NCBI GenBank assembly: GCA_963791225.1
Contig: CAWBRV010000003.1
Location: 1,550,001 to 1,614,000 of the forward strand
Source of the DNA: PALSA-612 sp963791225
GTDB taxonomy: Bacteria > Actinomycetota > Thermoleophilia > Gaiellales > Gaiellaceae
Reading direction: 5' to 3'
Length of the DNA stretch: 64,000 nt
The notes under the pieces were generated by a model. It saw nothing but the letters and a program-made list of their open reading frames with translations, was not told where the DNA came from and searched no databases. Below are positions 42,723 to 52,145 of the stretch, piece by piece (position 1 is the first letter of the stretch; each line of letters begins with the position of its first letter). The translations under genes were made by a program, and so were the position numbers.

Positions 42723-43723
42723 GCCCCAGCCCGCTGCATCGCGGCGTCGAAGGCGACCTCGGACGGCTTGAAATCCGTCCGCCGCACGAAGGCGAGCGCG
42801 TCCTGCGCGCCCCACTCGCGGTCCATGCCGGAATCCTCCCACTCGATGGAAAGCGGGCCCGTGTAGCCGATCCGGTTCAGCGCGCGGATCAGCGCCTCGA
42901 AGTCGACGTCGCCGTGGCCGGGAGAGACGAAGTCCCAGCCGCGCTCGAGCTCGCCGAAGTTGAGGTGTCCGCCGAGGATGGACTTGCGGCCGTCGAGCAG
43001 CTTCTTCGAGTCCTTGACGTGGACGTGGTAGATGCGATCCGCGAACTCGAGCACGTAGGCGGCCGAATCCAGGTGCTGGTGCGCGAAGTGGCTCGGGTCG
43101 AAGTTGATCCCGAAACCGGGGCGGCGGTCGATCGCGTCGAGCGTCTTCCGGGTCGTCACGAAGTCGTAGGCGATCTCGGTGGGGTGCACTTCGAGCCCGA
43201 AGCGCACGCCCTCCGCGTCGAAGACGTCGACGATCGGTCCCCAGCGCTCCGCGAAGTCCGCGTAGCCGCGCTCGACCTCGGCGAAGTCGTTGGGCGGGAA
43301 CGAGTAGAGCATGTGCCAGACGGCCGAGCCCGTGAACCCGTTGACCTGCGTGACGCCGAGCCTGGCAGCCGCGCGCGCGGTGTCCTGCATCCGCTCGGCC
43401 GCGCGCTGCCGGACGCCTTCGGGATCGCCGTCGCCCCAGACCTCGGGCGGCAGGATTCCGCGGTGCCGCGCGTCGATCGGGTCGCAGACCGCCTGGCCGA
43501 CGAGATGTGCGCCGATCGCGAAGCAGTTGAGGTGGTTGCGCTCGAGCACCTCCTGGACCTGCCGCACGTAACCGTCCTCGGCGAGCGCCCGGTCGACCTC
43601 GAAGTGGTCGCCCCAGCAGGCGAGCTCGAGCCCGTCGAAGCCCCACTCGCCGGTCTTGCGCGCGAGCTCCTCGAGCGGCAGGTCGGCCCACTGGCCGGTG
43701 AAGAGCGTGACGGGACGCGCCAT
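42719..43723 (-). CDS. sugar phosphate isomerase/epimerase (AP-endonuclease-2-like TIM barrel)
   Basis: The 334-residue xylose-isomerase-like TIM barrel carries metal ligands in LEVHPTEIAYDF, INFDPSHFAHQH, IYHVHVKDSKK and SIEWEDSGMDREWG. Relatives include IolE-type dehydratases and hydroxypyruvate or tagatose isomerases. The substrate is not clear. It is coupled to the Gfo/Idh/MocA gene downstream, a pairing common in inositol and rare-sugar degradation. It is divergent from the large FG-GAP gene, with 39 bases between starts. Confidence 0.88.
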   Translation of the reverse strand: MARPVTLFTGQWADLPLEELARKTGEWGFDGLELACWGDHFEVDRALAEDGYVRQVQEVLERNHLNCFAIGAHLVGQAVCDPIDARHRGILPPEVWGDGDPEGVRQRAAERMQDTARAAARLGVTQVNGFTGSAVWHMLYSFPPNDFAEVERGYADFAERWGPIVDVFDAEGVRFGLEVHPTEIAYDFVTTRKTLDAIDRRPGFGINFDPSHFAHQHLDSAAYVLEFADRIYHVHVKDSKKLLDGRKSILGGHLNFGELERGWDFVSPGHGDVDFEALIRALNRIGYTGPLSIEWEDSGMDREWGAQDALAFVRRTDFKPSEVAFDAAMQRAGA

Positions 43724-43762
43724 TGCCGCACGGATACTACGGCTCTGGGCTTAAATGGGCAG

Positions 43763-46700
43763 ATGGCAACGCCCGCTGCCGTGCCCGCCGGCCGGCCGAC
43801 GCTGCAGATCCGCGGCACCTCGTATCCGGTCCTGCTGCCGACGCTGCGCGACCCGCGGCTCCACCTGGCGGCGGTCATCATCTCGCTGCAGGTCCTCGGG
43901 CAGGTCGCGTTCGACTTCCACCTCTCGATCGCCCAGATCCTGGTCGCGCTCGTCACCTGCGCGGTGCTCGAGGTCGGGATCGCCTTCCGCAGGCAGCACG
44001 TGATCATGTGGCCGGCGAGCGCGCTCCTGACCGGCAACGGTGTCGCGTTCGTCCTGCGCGTGCCCGGCACGCCGCACGGCGACTGGTGGAGCATGAACGG
44101 CTGGTACATCTTCGCCGGGACGGCGGTCGTCTCGCTCCTCTCGAAGTACGTGATCAAGTGGCGCGGGAGCCACGTCTTCAACCCCTCGAACTTCGGCCTC
44201 GTCCTGTGCTTTCTGATCCTCGGGAAGGACCGTGTGGAGCCGCTCGACTTCTGGTGGGGGCCGATGTCTCCGTGGATGGCGCTGGCGCTCGTGATCATCG
44301 TCGCCGGCGGCCTCGTGATCCTGCTGCGCCTGAAGCTGATCGGGATCGCGATCGCCTTCTGGCTCACGTTCGCAGCGGGCATGGCCGTCATCGCCGGCGG
44401 CGGGCACGACATGACCGCGCGCTGGCACCTCGGGCCTGTGACGGGGCGCTACTTCTGGTGGGTGCTCGTCACCTCGCCGGAGGTCCTGGTCTTCATGTTC
44501 TTCATGATCACCGACCCGAAGACGACCCCGAAGGGACGGCTGGCGCGGCTCGTGTACGGCGCCGGGATCGGCCTGCTGGCGACGCTCCTGATCGCGCCGA
44601 TGCAGACCGAGTTCGCCGCCAAGGTGGCACTGCTCGGCTCGCTCACGATCGTGTGCGCCGCGAGGCCCCTGCTCGAATGGCTCCTGCCCGCCGCCGGCTC
44701 GCCGGACGACCGCGTCTCGGCCTGGGCCGCGCGGGCCGCCGCGCGTGGACGTGCGGGCGTCGCGAGAGTCGGAGCGCTCGGGCTCGTTGGCATGGCCGGC
44801 TTCGCCGGGCTGGTCGTGCTCGCTGGCATTCCCGCCCGTCCGGGGAGCGCCGCGGCGGCGCCGCCGCTCACGGACACGGGCCGGCTGCCGAAGGTGACGA
44901 TCCTGCACTCGTCGGGCGTCTCGTCGCAGCTCGACCGGAAGACGTCGCTCGTGATCGCGCGGAGCCTGGTCGCCGACCTGAAAGGTCAGGCTCGCGCGCT
45001 GCAGGCGCGGAACGCGAAGCTCGTCGGGTCAGGCCTGTGCTGTAACGCGCTCACGGACATGAAAGAGCAGATCGCCGACGCGAAGGGCGGGCCAATCGCG
45101 GTCCGGACATACAGGCTCGATGCCATGAGCGTGAAGCTGCGCCCGGCGAGGGGGCAGGGCGAGCCGATCGTCGTCGCCCACGTGACCGGCGAAGCGCAGG
45201 ACGCGGTCTGGCAGGGCATGCTGCCGAAAGTCGTCCAGCGCGGCGACCCGGTGCCGTTCGAGGGGACGTTCCAGCTCGACCTCGCCGGCTCGGGCTACGA
45301 GGTCATCTCCCTCACGGGCGCGACGGTGGCTCCTCCGAAGGCGTCGGCTCCGACGAACCTGCTCGTCGCGAAGAGCTTCGCGGGCGTTCACCTGCACGAC
45401 GTCGCTTCGCAGGTGGGGCTCAACTTCCGGCAGGACGACTTCCGCTTCGGCAACTCGTATGACGTCCACTCGATGATGGGCGGCGGTGTCTGCTGGATCG
45501 ACTACAACAACGACGGCTGGCTCGACCTGTTCGTGGTCAACTCGTACACGGACGCCAACATCGACGCATGGAATGCGCGAGGTGGCCCACCGAGGAGCGC
45601 GCTGTTCGAGAACGTGCACGGTCGGTTCGTGAACGTCAGCGTCCGCTCGCACGCCAATCCCGCGGTGCAGGGAGACGGCTGCGTGGCCGGCGACTTCAAC
45701 GGCGACGGCCACACGGACCTCCTCGTCACAACGAACACGTACAACGTCCTCCTCTGGAACAACGGCGACGGGACGTTCACCAATGGCACGCACGCTGCCG
45801 GCATCGACGCGTTCGGCACGTTCGGCTGGCACACCGGCGCGGCGGTGGCTGACGTGAACGGCGACGGGCGTCCCGACATCTTCGTCTCCGGGTACACCGA
45901 CGTCAACGCTCCGTCTACGAACTCGTCCGGAGGGTTCCCGCTGAGCTATCAGGCCTTCCCCGACCTGCTCTACCTGAACGAGGGGCCCGACGGCCACGGG
46001 TATCCTCGGTTTCGCGAGGTGGCGATGAAAGCGGGAGTCGACAAGGCGCAGACCGACCACAGCCTCGGCGCCGTGTTCACCGACGTGAACGGCGACGGCC
46101 GGCCCGACCTCTACGTCGCGAACGACCTCGACCCGAACCGGCTGTACCTGAACGAGCCGGGCGGGCGCCTCGGCTTCCATTTCGTCGAAGTCGGCCGTAA
46201 ATGGGGCGTTGCCGACCGGGGTGCCGGGATGGGCGTGGCGGCGCAGGACTACTCGGGCGACGGGCGCGCGGACGTGTTCGTGACCGATTCGCGGACTCAG
46301 GGGCACGCGGCCTTCCGGAGCACGGACAGCGCCTCGTTCGCGAACGTTCGCCGCGAGTTCGCCCGGGCGATCGGGACATACGGCACCGGCTGGGGCGATT
46401 CCTGGATCGATCTCGCGAACGGCGGGCGGCTCGACCTCGTGTTCGCGAACGGAGCGATCCCGGTGACGAGCCTCAAGAAGGACGTCGGCCCGATCAAGGT
46501 GCTCGAGAATACCGGCAACGGGTTCGCCGACGCGTCGGGGGCCGTGGGGCTGCAACCTGGGCCGCTGGTCAACGGCCGCGGCCTCGCCGCCGCCGACTAC
46601 GACAACGACGGACGCGTCGACATCGCGGTCAACTCGATCGGCGGGAAGTTCGTCCTTCTGCACAACACCGGGTCGTCGGGCCACTGGCTCGAGGTCAGCT

Positions 46701-46930
46701 TGGCGAAGTTCGCCCCCGGCGCGGTCGTCACTGCGGTGCTCCCCGACGGACACCGCCTCGTCCGTGAGGTCCAGGCGGGCAGCAGCTACCTGTCGTCGGA
46801 GGATCCGCGGGCCCACTTCGGCCTGGGCACGACGATCAGGCTGAAAGAGCTCGACGTCCGCTGGCCGGGCGGAAAGGTCACCCGGCTCGCGAACGTCGCG
46901 ACCGACCAGATCCTGACCGTGACGCCCTAA
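43763..46930 (+). CDS. RnfD/NqrB-like membrane domain fused to FG-GAP repeats and ASPIC/UnbV domain
   Basis: The protein is 1055 residues. Residues 1 to about 300 form a multi-helix membrane domain resembling RnfD/NqrB, with FNPSNFGLVLC and the diagnostic MITDPKTTPKGRLARLVYG near its end. No SGAT-type flavin-attachment motif is evident. A further helix (about 335-355) leads to an outside region of about 180 residues with a Cys-Cys pair (GLCCNAL). Seven FG-GAP/VCBS calcium-type repeats follow (for example DYNNDGWLDLFV, DFNGDGHTDLLV, DVNGDGRPDIFV), then a C-terminal ASPIC/UnbV domain (FGLGTTIRLKELDVRWPGG). The ATG at 43763 is used although the frame is open to 42914. It converges on the sugar permease. 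Function unknown. Confidence 0.88.
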   Translation: MATPAAVPAGRPTLQIRGTSYPVLLPTLRDPRLHLAAVIISLQVLGQVAFDFHLSIAQILVALVTCAVLEVGIAFRRQHVIMWPASALLTGNGVAFVLRVPGTPHGDWWSMNGWYIFAGTAVVSLLSKYVIKWRGSHVFNPSNFGLVLCFLILGKDRVEPLDFWWGPMSPWMALALVIIVAGGLVILLRLKLIGIAIAFWLTFAAGMAVIAGGGHDMTARWHLGPVTGRYFWWVLVTSPEVLVFMFFMITDPKTTPKGRLARLVYGAGIGLLATLLIAPMQTEFAAKVALLGSLTIVCAARPLLEWLLPAAGSPDDRVSAWAARAAARGRAGVARVGALGLVGMAGFAGLVVLAGIPARPGSAAAAPPLTDTGRLPKVTILHSSGVSSQLDRKTSLVIARSLVADLKGQARALQARNAKLVGSGLCCNALTDMKEQIADAKGGPIAVRTYRLDAMSVKLRPARGQGEPIVVAHVTGEAQDAVWQGMLPKVVQRGDPVPFEGTFQLDLAGSGYEVISLTGATVAPPKASAPTNLLVAKSFAGVHLHDVASQVGLNFRQDDFRFGNSYDVHSMMGGGVCWIDYNNDGWLDLFVVNSYTDANIDAWNARGGPPRSALFENVHGRFVNVSVRSHANPAVQGDGCVAGDFNGDGHTDLLVTTNTYNVLLWNNGDGTFTNGTHAAGIDAFGTFGWHTGAAVADVNGDGRPDIFVSGYTDVNAPSTNSSGGFPLSYQAFPDLLYLNEGPDGHGYPRFREVAMKAGVDKAQTDHSLGAVFTDVNGDGRPDLYVANDLDPNRLYLNEPGGRLGFHFVEVGRKWGVADRGAGMGVAAQDYSGDGRADVFVTDSRTQGHAAFRSTDSASFANVRREFARAIGTYGTGWGDSWIDLANGGRLDLVFANGAIPVTSLKKDVGPIKVLENTGNGFADASGAVGLQPGPLVNGRGLAAADYDNDGRVDIAVNSIGGKFVLLHNTGSSGHWLEVSLAKFAPGAVVTAVLPDGHRLVREVQAGSSYLSSEDPRAHFGLGTTIRLKELDVRWPGGKVTRLANVATDQILTVTP

Positions 46931-48179
46931 CGGCCGGAGCGAGTCTGCAGCCGGCGCGCGATCGTGTCGAGCGTGACGGCGAGCAGGAGGATGATGCCGG
47001 TGACGATGTAGATCGTGCCCGGCGAGTAGCCGGCCGTGTTGAGGCCGTTCGCGACGGTGGCGATCACGGCACCGCCGATGAACGCGTTGCGGACCTCGCC
47101 GCGGCCTCCGAAGAGGCTCGTTCCGCCGATCACCGCGGCCGAGATCGCGTCGAGCAGGAGCGTGCCGCCGCCGAAGTTCGTGTCGACCGAGTTGACGTTG
47201 GCGGCGAGGATGATGCCGCCGATCGCCGCCATCGAGCTCGAGATGATGAAGACGATGATCCGGATCCTGGGCACGTTGATACCGGCGCGGCGCGCCGCCT
47301 CGGCGTTACCGCCCACGGCGTAGACGTGGCGTCCGAACGTCGTTCGCTTGGCCAGGTACGTGAGGACGACGAGGAAGACCACGATGATGACGCCGGCGAG
47401 CGGGAGCCCTCCGGGCACGTTCGAGTGATTGCAGATGGCGACGGTTCCGAAGGCGGCGACGCCGATCCCGACCATCTTGGCGATGACGAGTCCGGGACTC
47501 CGGATCGCAACTCCGGCGCGCCGCTTGCCAGCCATGCCCGCAAGCGCTCCGAGCACGTACAGGCCGGTGATGGAGGCCGCAATGAGCCAGCCTGCGAGAT
47601 CCGAGAAGTAATAGCTGGCGGTGTAGTTGATCCAGCGGTCCTGGATGATGATCGAGCCCGGCTGTTCCAGCTGATACACGATCACGCCCTGCCAGATGAG
47701 GAAGCCGGCGAGCGTGACGACGAACGAGGGCACGCCCACGTAGGCGACGATGGATCCCTGGACGAGCCCGATGATTCCGCAGATCGTGACTGCGCAGACG
47801 ATCGCGAGCAGGCCGTGGATGTCGTGCCCGCTGGCCGGCAGTTGGAGCTCCGCAACGGCGAGGGCACCGATCCCGGCCACGTAGCTGATCGACAGGTCGA
47901 TCTCGCCGAGCAGGAGCACGAAGACGACGCCGTAGGCGAGCATCGTCGTCCCGGCCATCTGGACGATGATGTTGTTGAAGTTGTCCGCCGTGAAGAAGTT
48001 CGTCGCCTTGAAGCTGAAGAAGACGACGATGAAGATGAGACCGAGGACGATCGGGAGTACGCCGAGATTGCCCGACTTGACGTTGTCGATGCCCCGCTGG
48101 AAGAAGCCGGCCAGCCCGGTCGGGCTCTCCTCCGCGGGAGGGCCTGCGTCCTGGCCGACGATGCTTTCGCCGACCGTCG

Positions 48180-48183
<4 letters not shown>
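46927..48183 (-). CDS. sugar ABC transporter permease (XylH/RbsC type)
   Basis: The 418-residue permease has about ten to eleven helices, with family landmarks GEIDLSISYVAGIGAL, GVPSFVVTLAGFLIWQG, AVGGNAEAARRAGIN and DAISAAVIGGTSLFGGRGEV. The extra length and the long segment between helices resemble XylH of D-xylose importers. It forms the membrane channel with the ATPase just upstream (4-base ATGA overlap) and the XylF-like binding protein. Its end overlaps the end of the FG-GAP gene by 4 bases. Confidence 0.93.
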
Positions 48184-48965
<782 letters not shown>

Positions 48966-48992
48966 GGTGGCGGGTTTCCTACCACAAAGCGG

Positions 48993-49020
48993 GTGGAGGC
49001 GCCCACATGGGCGCCTCCAC
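48993..49020 (-). promoter_or_regulatory. perfect 12-base stem-loop between binding-protein and ATPase genes
   Basis: GTGGAGGCGCCC (48993-49004), loop ACAT, and GGGCGCCTCCAC (49009-49020) are exactly complementary. The element is 15 bases after the binding-protein stop and before the ATPase start. No T-run follows on the transcribed strand, so it is more likely an mRNA-stabilising or partial attenuation structure than a full terminator. It would favour higher output of the binding protein than of the membrane parts. Confidence 0.75.
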
Positions 49021-49035
49021 CGTGGTTCGCAACGA

Positions 49036-50100
49036 CTACTTGCAGTACTGCTTGTACTGGCCGATGCAGACCTGGCTCGGCTTCAGCCAGCCGTCTGTGA
49101 ACAGCCGCTTGTAGTTCGCCTTCGTGATCCAGACGACCGGCAGCGTCAACGTCGGCTCCTTCTTGCTGCCGTTGGCCCTGAACCCGTTCGACTTCGGGGT
49201 CTTGCCCTTGAGGAGAGCGATCGCGGCCGCAGCAACGGCGTTCGCCTCGGCGGGCACGTACTTGTAGACCGTGCCGCTCTGCCAGCCGGCGAGGATGTAC
49301 TGGACTCCCTGTGCGGTCGCGTCCTGCCCGCTGAGCGGGATCGGGCCCAGCTTCTTGGCCTTCTCCGTTGCGATCACGGCGCCGGCGATGTTGTCGTTCG
49401 CCGCAATGGCCGCGTCGATCTTGTTGTTCGTCTTGACCAGCATCTGCGAGAAGATCGGCGCCGCGTTCGTCGCGAGCCAACCCGGAACGAACTGCTGCGG
49501 GCCCTTGGTCAGCGTGCCGTTCGAGAAGAGCGGGTTGAGAACGGCGTCGTTCCCGCTCTTGAACCAGAACGCATTCTGGTCGGTCTGCCCGCCCCAGAGC
49601 TCGGCGACGACCGGCTTCTTCCCGTAGATGCCCTTCGCCTTCATGGCGGCGACGATGCCGCCTGCCTGCGCCGCGCCGACCGCCTTGCCGTCGAACGTGA
49701 CGTAGACGGATGCGGTGCCGCCTGTCACCTGGCGGTCGTAGTCGATCGCCTTGAGGCCCTTCGAGGTGAACGACTTCTCGATCGCCGACGCCGACCCGTT
49801 GTCGAGCGAGACCACGATGACCACCTTCGCGCCGGCGGCCAGACATGCCTGGGCCTGCGCCTTCTGCTTCTGCGGATCGTTGAGTGCGTTCGTGATCTGT
49901 GCGGTCACGTGTGCGGCCCCGAACGCCTTGGCGAGGTACGGAGCGTCGAACTGCACCCAGCGGACGGACGACTTCGTGTCCGGCAGCAGGACGCAGACCT
50001 GGACGCTTGCCGCCCTGGCCGCGGTGCCGACGGCCACGGAGATCAACGCAACGACGGCGATGACTCCCACGGCCGTCCACTTGCTGAAAAGCCTTCTCAC
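49036..50100 (-). CDS. XylF-like sugar-binding protein
   Basis: The 354-residue exported protein has a signal peptide (KWTAVGVIAVVALISVAVGTAARA) and a type-I periplasmic-binding fold. Segments VVIVVSLDNGSASAIEKSF, KAIDYDRQVTGG, VTFDGKAVGAAQAGGIV, AAIAANDNIAGAVIA and PLSGQDATAQGVQYI align by eye with E. coli XylF, pointing to D-xylose or a related pentose. No lipobox is seen. The GTG at 50100 has a very strong AAGGAGG about 10 bases upstream, fitting high expression. It follows the ROK gene by 56 bases. Confidence 0.92.
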   Translation of the reverse strand: MRRLFSKWTAVGVIAVVALISVAVGTAARAASVQVCVLLPDTKSSVRWVQFDAPYLAKAFGAAHVTAQITNALNDPQKQKAQAQACLAAGAKVVIVVSLDNGSASAIEKSFTSKGLKAIDYDRQVTGGTASVYVTFDGKAVGAAQAGGIVAAMKAKGIYGKKPVVAELWGGQTDQNAFWFKSGNDAVLNPLFSNGTLTKGPQQFVPGWLATNAAPIFSQMLVKTNNKIDAAIAANDNIAGAVIATEKAKKLGPIPLSGQDATAQGVQYILAGWQSGTVYKYVPAEANAVAAAAIALLKGKTPKSNGFRANGSKKEPTLTLPVVWITKANYKRLFTDGWLKPSQVCIGQYKQYCK

Positions 50101-50116
50101 TTGATGCCCTCCTCCT

Positions 50117-50132
50117 TGGAAAGTTTCGACCA
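50117..50132. promoter_or_regulatory. possible operator upstream of the binding-protein gene
   Basis: TGGAAAGTTTCGACCA contains the palindrome GAAAGTTTC flanked by TGG and CCA. It sits just before the Shine-Dalgarno of the binding-protein gene and may bind the ROK regulator. This is a visual match only. Confidence 0.25.
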
Positions 50133-50156
50133 GACGTGTCCTATTGGAACGACTAC

Positions 50157-51539
50157 CTAGCTCGTCTCCGCGTGCACGGCCTCCTTTCTGCCCACGGGAC
50201 GCCACGCGGCCTGCCTGGCCTCGGCCGCGCTCCCGAACTGTACAAGGGTTTGCCTGCGAATCAGCCGGAGAGCGTCCGTGCTCTGGGTGACGAGCGCGAG
50301 CGCTCCCAGGACCTCGGCGCGCTCTCCGAGCTCTCCGTGGACGACCTTCACCGCCGCCGCCGCGCCGGGAAGCGCGTAGCGGTCGATCGAGTCGCGGATC
50401 CCGTCGAGCAGCGGCTCGCCCGCCTCGCTGAGCTCGCCGCCGACGACGACCGCCTCGGGGTTCAAGGCGTTGCAGAGGTCGGCCAGCACCCGTCCGATCG
50501 CCCGGCCGGCGTCGTTGACCACACGTGTCGCTCCGAGGTCGCGCGCGGCGACGAGTTCCAGCACCTCGCGGCGGCTCACCTCGTGCCCGCGGGCGGGCCG
50601 GAGGAGCGCGCGGATCGACCCCTCGGCAGCGACCGACTCGAGGCAGCCGCGGTTGCCGCAACGGCAGACGACGCCGTCCGCGTGCACCTGGACGTGGCCG
50701 ATCTCGCCGGCGAGGCCGGCGGCGCCGTGGTGGAGGCGTCCGCCGATCACGAGCCCGGCGCCGACCCCTGAGCCGAGCCGGACGTAGACGATGTCGGAGA
50801 GGCCGCGGCCGGCGCCGAACGACACTTCGGCCAGCGCGCCCAGGTTGGCGTCGTTGTCGACCTCGACGGAGAGGCCGAGCCGCTCGGACAGCATCTCCTG
50901 CGGGGACTTGCCCGCCCAGCCGGGCAGGATCGTCGCCGAACCGACCGTCCCCGTCCTGCGGTCGATCGGGCCCGGCAGGCCGACCCCGGCGCCGATCAGC
51001 TGCGCCTCGTCGACGCCCGCCGCGACGCGGAGCGCCTCGATCATCTCGACCGCCGCGTCGATCGCGTCCGATGCCGAATGGTCGACGTCGATCTCCGCGA
51101 GGTCCTCGCCGAGAACCGTCGAGGAGAGATCTGCCAGTGCGACCCTCACGCGGTCGTGGTCGAAGTCGACGCCGACGGCGACGCCGGCTGTGCGGTCGAG
51201 CCGCAGGAACACGGGCGGGCGGCCGGGTCCGGGCTGGCGCTCGCCGTCGACCTCCTCGACGACGAGGCCGGATGCCTGGAGATCGGCGACCAGGCTGCCG
51301 ACGGTCGTGCGCGACAGGCCGGTCATGCGTGCCAGGTCGCTGCGGCTCGCGAGCCCGTGGCGGCGGAGCGCGTCGACGACGAGAACGCAGTTGCGTTCGC
51401 GAAGGACGCCTCCAGACCGCTCCCCGTCGAGCTCTCCCAAGCTGTTCTCCCGCGCGCCGAATTCCGCCGAGTTCCGAGAAAGAACCCTCTCGTACCGCAG
51501 GGGGTTCGTCAAGAGGCACACAAAAGTCGCTCCGGTCAT
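50157..51539 (-). CDS. ROK-family transcriptional regulator
   Basis: This NagC/XylR-type regulator has an N-terminal winged helix (RSDLARMTGLSRTTVGSLVADL) and a ROK sugar-kinase-like domain with GVDFDHDRVRVAL, the signature GAGLVIGGRLHHGAAGLAGEIGH and the zinc motif CRCGNRGCLE. Its position at the head of the transporter operon suggests it represses pentose uptake and use until the sugar binds. The ATG at 51539 is the outermost reasonable start. The helix-turn-helix begins only about 50 residues later, so a shorter protein is possible. Confidence 0.92.
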   Translation of the reverse strand: MTGATFVCLLTNPLRYERVLSRNSAEFGARENSLGELDGERSGGVLRERNCVLVVDALRRHGLASRSDLARMTGLSRTTVGSLVADLQASGLVVEEVDGERQPGPGRPPVFLRLDRTAGVAVGVDFDHDRVRVALADLSSTVLGEDLAEIDVDHSASDAIDAAVEMIEALRVAAGVDEAQLIGAGVGLPGPIDRRTGTVGSATILPGWAGKSPQEMLSERLGLSVEVDNDANLGALAEVSFGAGRGLSDIVYVRLGSGVGAGLVIGGRLHHGAAGLAGEIGHVQVHADGVVCRCGNRGCLESVAAEGSIRALLRPARGHEVSRREVLELVAARDLGATRVVNDAGRAIGRVLADLCNALNPEAVVVGGELSEAGEPLLDGIRDSIDRYALPGAAAAVKVVHGELGERAEVLGALALVTQSTDALRLIRRQTLVQFGSAAEARQAAWRPVGRKEAVHAETS

Positions 51540-51566
51540 ACTTCCGGCCATGGTGACCGGCCGGTC
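51532..51566. promoter_or_regulatory. inverted repeats in the ROK/PfpI divergent region
   Basis: CCGGTCA (51532-51538) is repeated inverted as TGACCGG (51554-51560), and GACCGGCCGGTC (51555-51566) is a perfect 12-base palindrome. They overlap the ROK start and the region just before the PfpI Shine-Dalgarno (AGAGGAGGAG). They are good candidates for an autoregulatory ROK operator controlling both directions. Confidence 0.45.
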
Positions 51567-51581
51567 GACGAGAGGAGGAGC

Positions 51582-52145
51582 ATGCAGCGCGTCCTGATCC
51601 TGACGGCGGACTCCGGGGAGGAGCTCGAGGTCTACTACATGCTCTACCGGCTGCGGGAGGCGGGCTACGAGGTAGACGTCGCCGCGCCGCAGCGCAAGCG
51701 GCTCCAGCTCGTCGTGCACGACTTCGAGGAAGGCGCCGACACCTACGTCGAGCGACCGGGGCGCGGCCTCGACGCCGACCTGGCGTTCCCGGAGGTCGAG
51801 CCCGAGCGGTACGCCGCCGTGCTGATCCCAGGCGGCAGGGCGCCGGAGGTGATCCGCGGCGATGCCGACGTCAAGCGCATCGTCTCCTACTTCTTCGACA
51901 ACGACCTGCCCGTCGGCCACATGTGCCACGGAGTGCAGGTGCCGGCGGCGCTCGGCTACATCCGCGGACGAAGGGTGTCGGCGTTCCCGCCGCTCGCGCC
52001 GGATGTCGAGGCCGCGGGAGGCGAGTTCGTCGACGGCAAGGACGTGGTCGACGGGAACATGGTCTCGGCGACGGGGTGGACCGATCTCGCCGAGTGGTCG
52101 AAGGCGTTCATGACGGTGCTCGAGCGCGCGCCGGTGCCGGCGTGA
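51582..52145 (+). CDS. DJ-1/PfpI-family protein
   Basis: The 187-residue protein has the DJ-1 superfamily fold: LILTADSGEELEVYYML with the conserved Glu, AVLIPGGRAPEVIR, and the nucleophile elbow VGHMCHGVQVP with the Cys. Members are glyoxalases, deglycases or proteases; which applies here is unknown. In a sugar locus it could repair sugar-derived carbonyl damage. It has a strong Shine-Dalgarno and overlaps the isomerase start by 4 bases, so it leads the pentose catabolic run. Confidence 0.9.
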   Translation: MQRVLILTADSGEELEVYYMLYRLREAGYEVDVAAPQRKRLQLVVHDFEEGADTYVERPGRGLDADLAFPEVEPERYAAVLIPGGRAPEVIRGDADVKRIVSYFFDNDLPVGHMCHGVQVPAALGYIRGRRVSAFPPLAPDVEAAGGEFVDGKDVVDGNMVSATGWTDLAEWSKAFMTVLERAPVPA

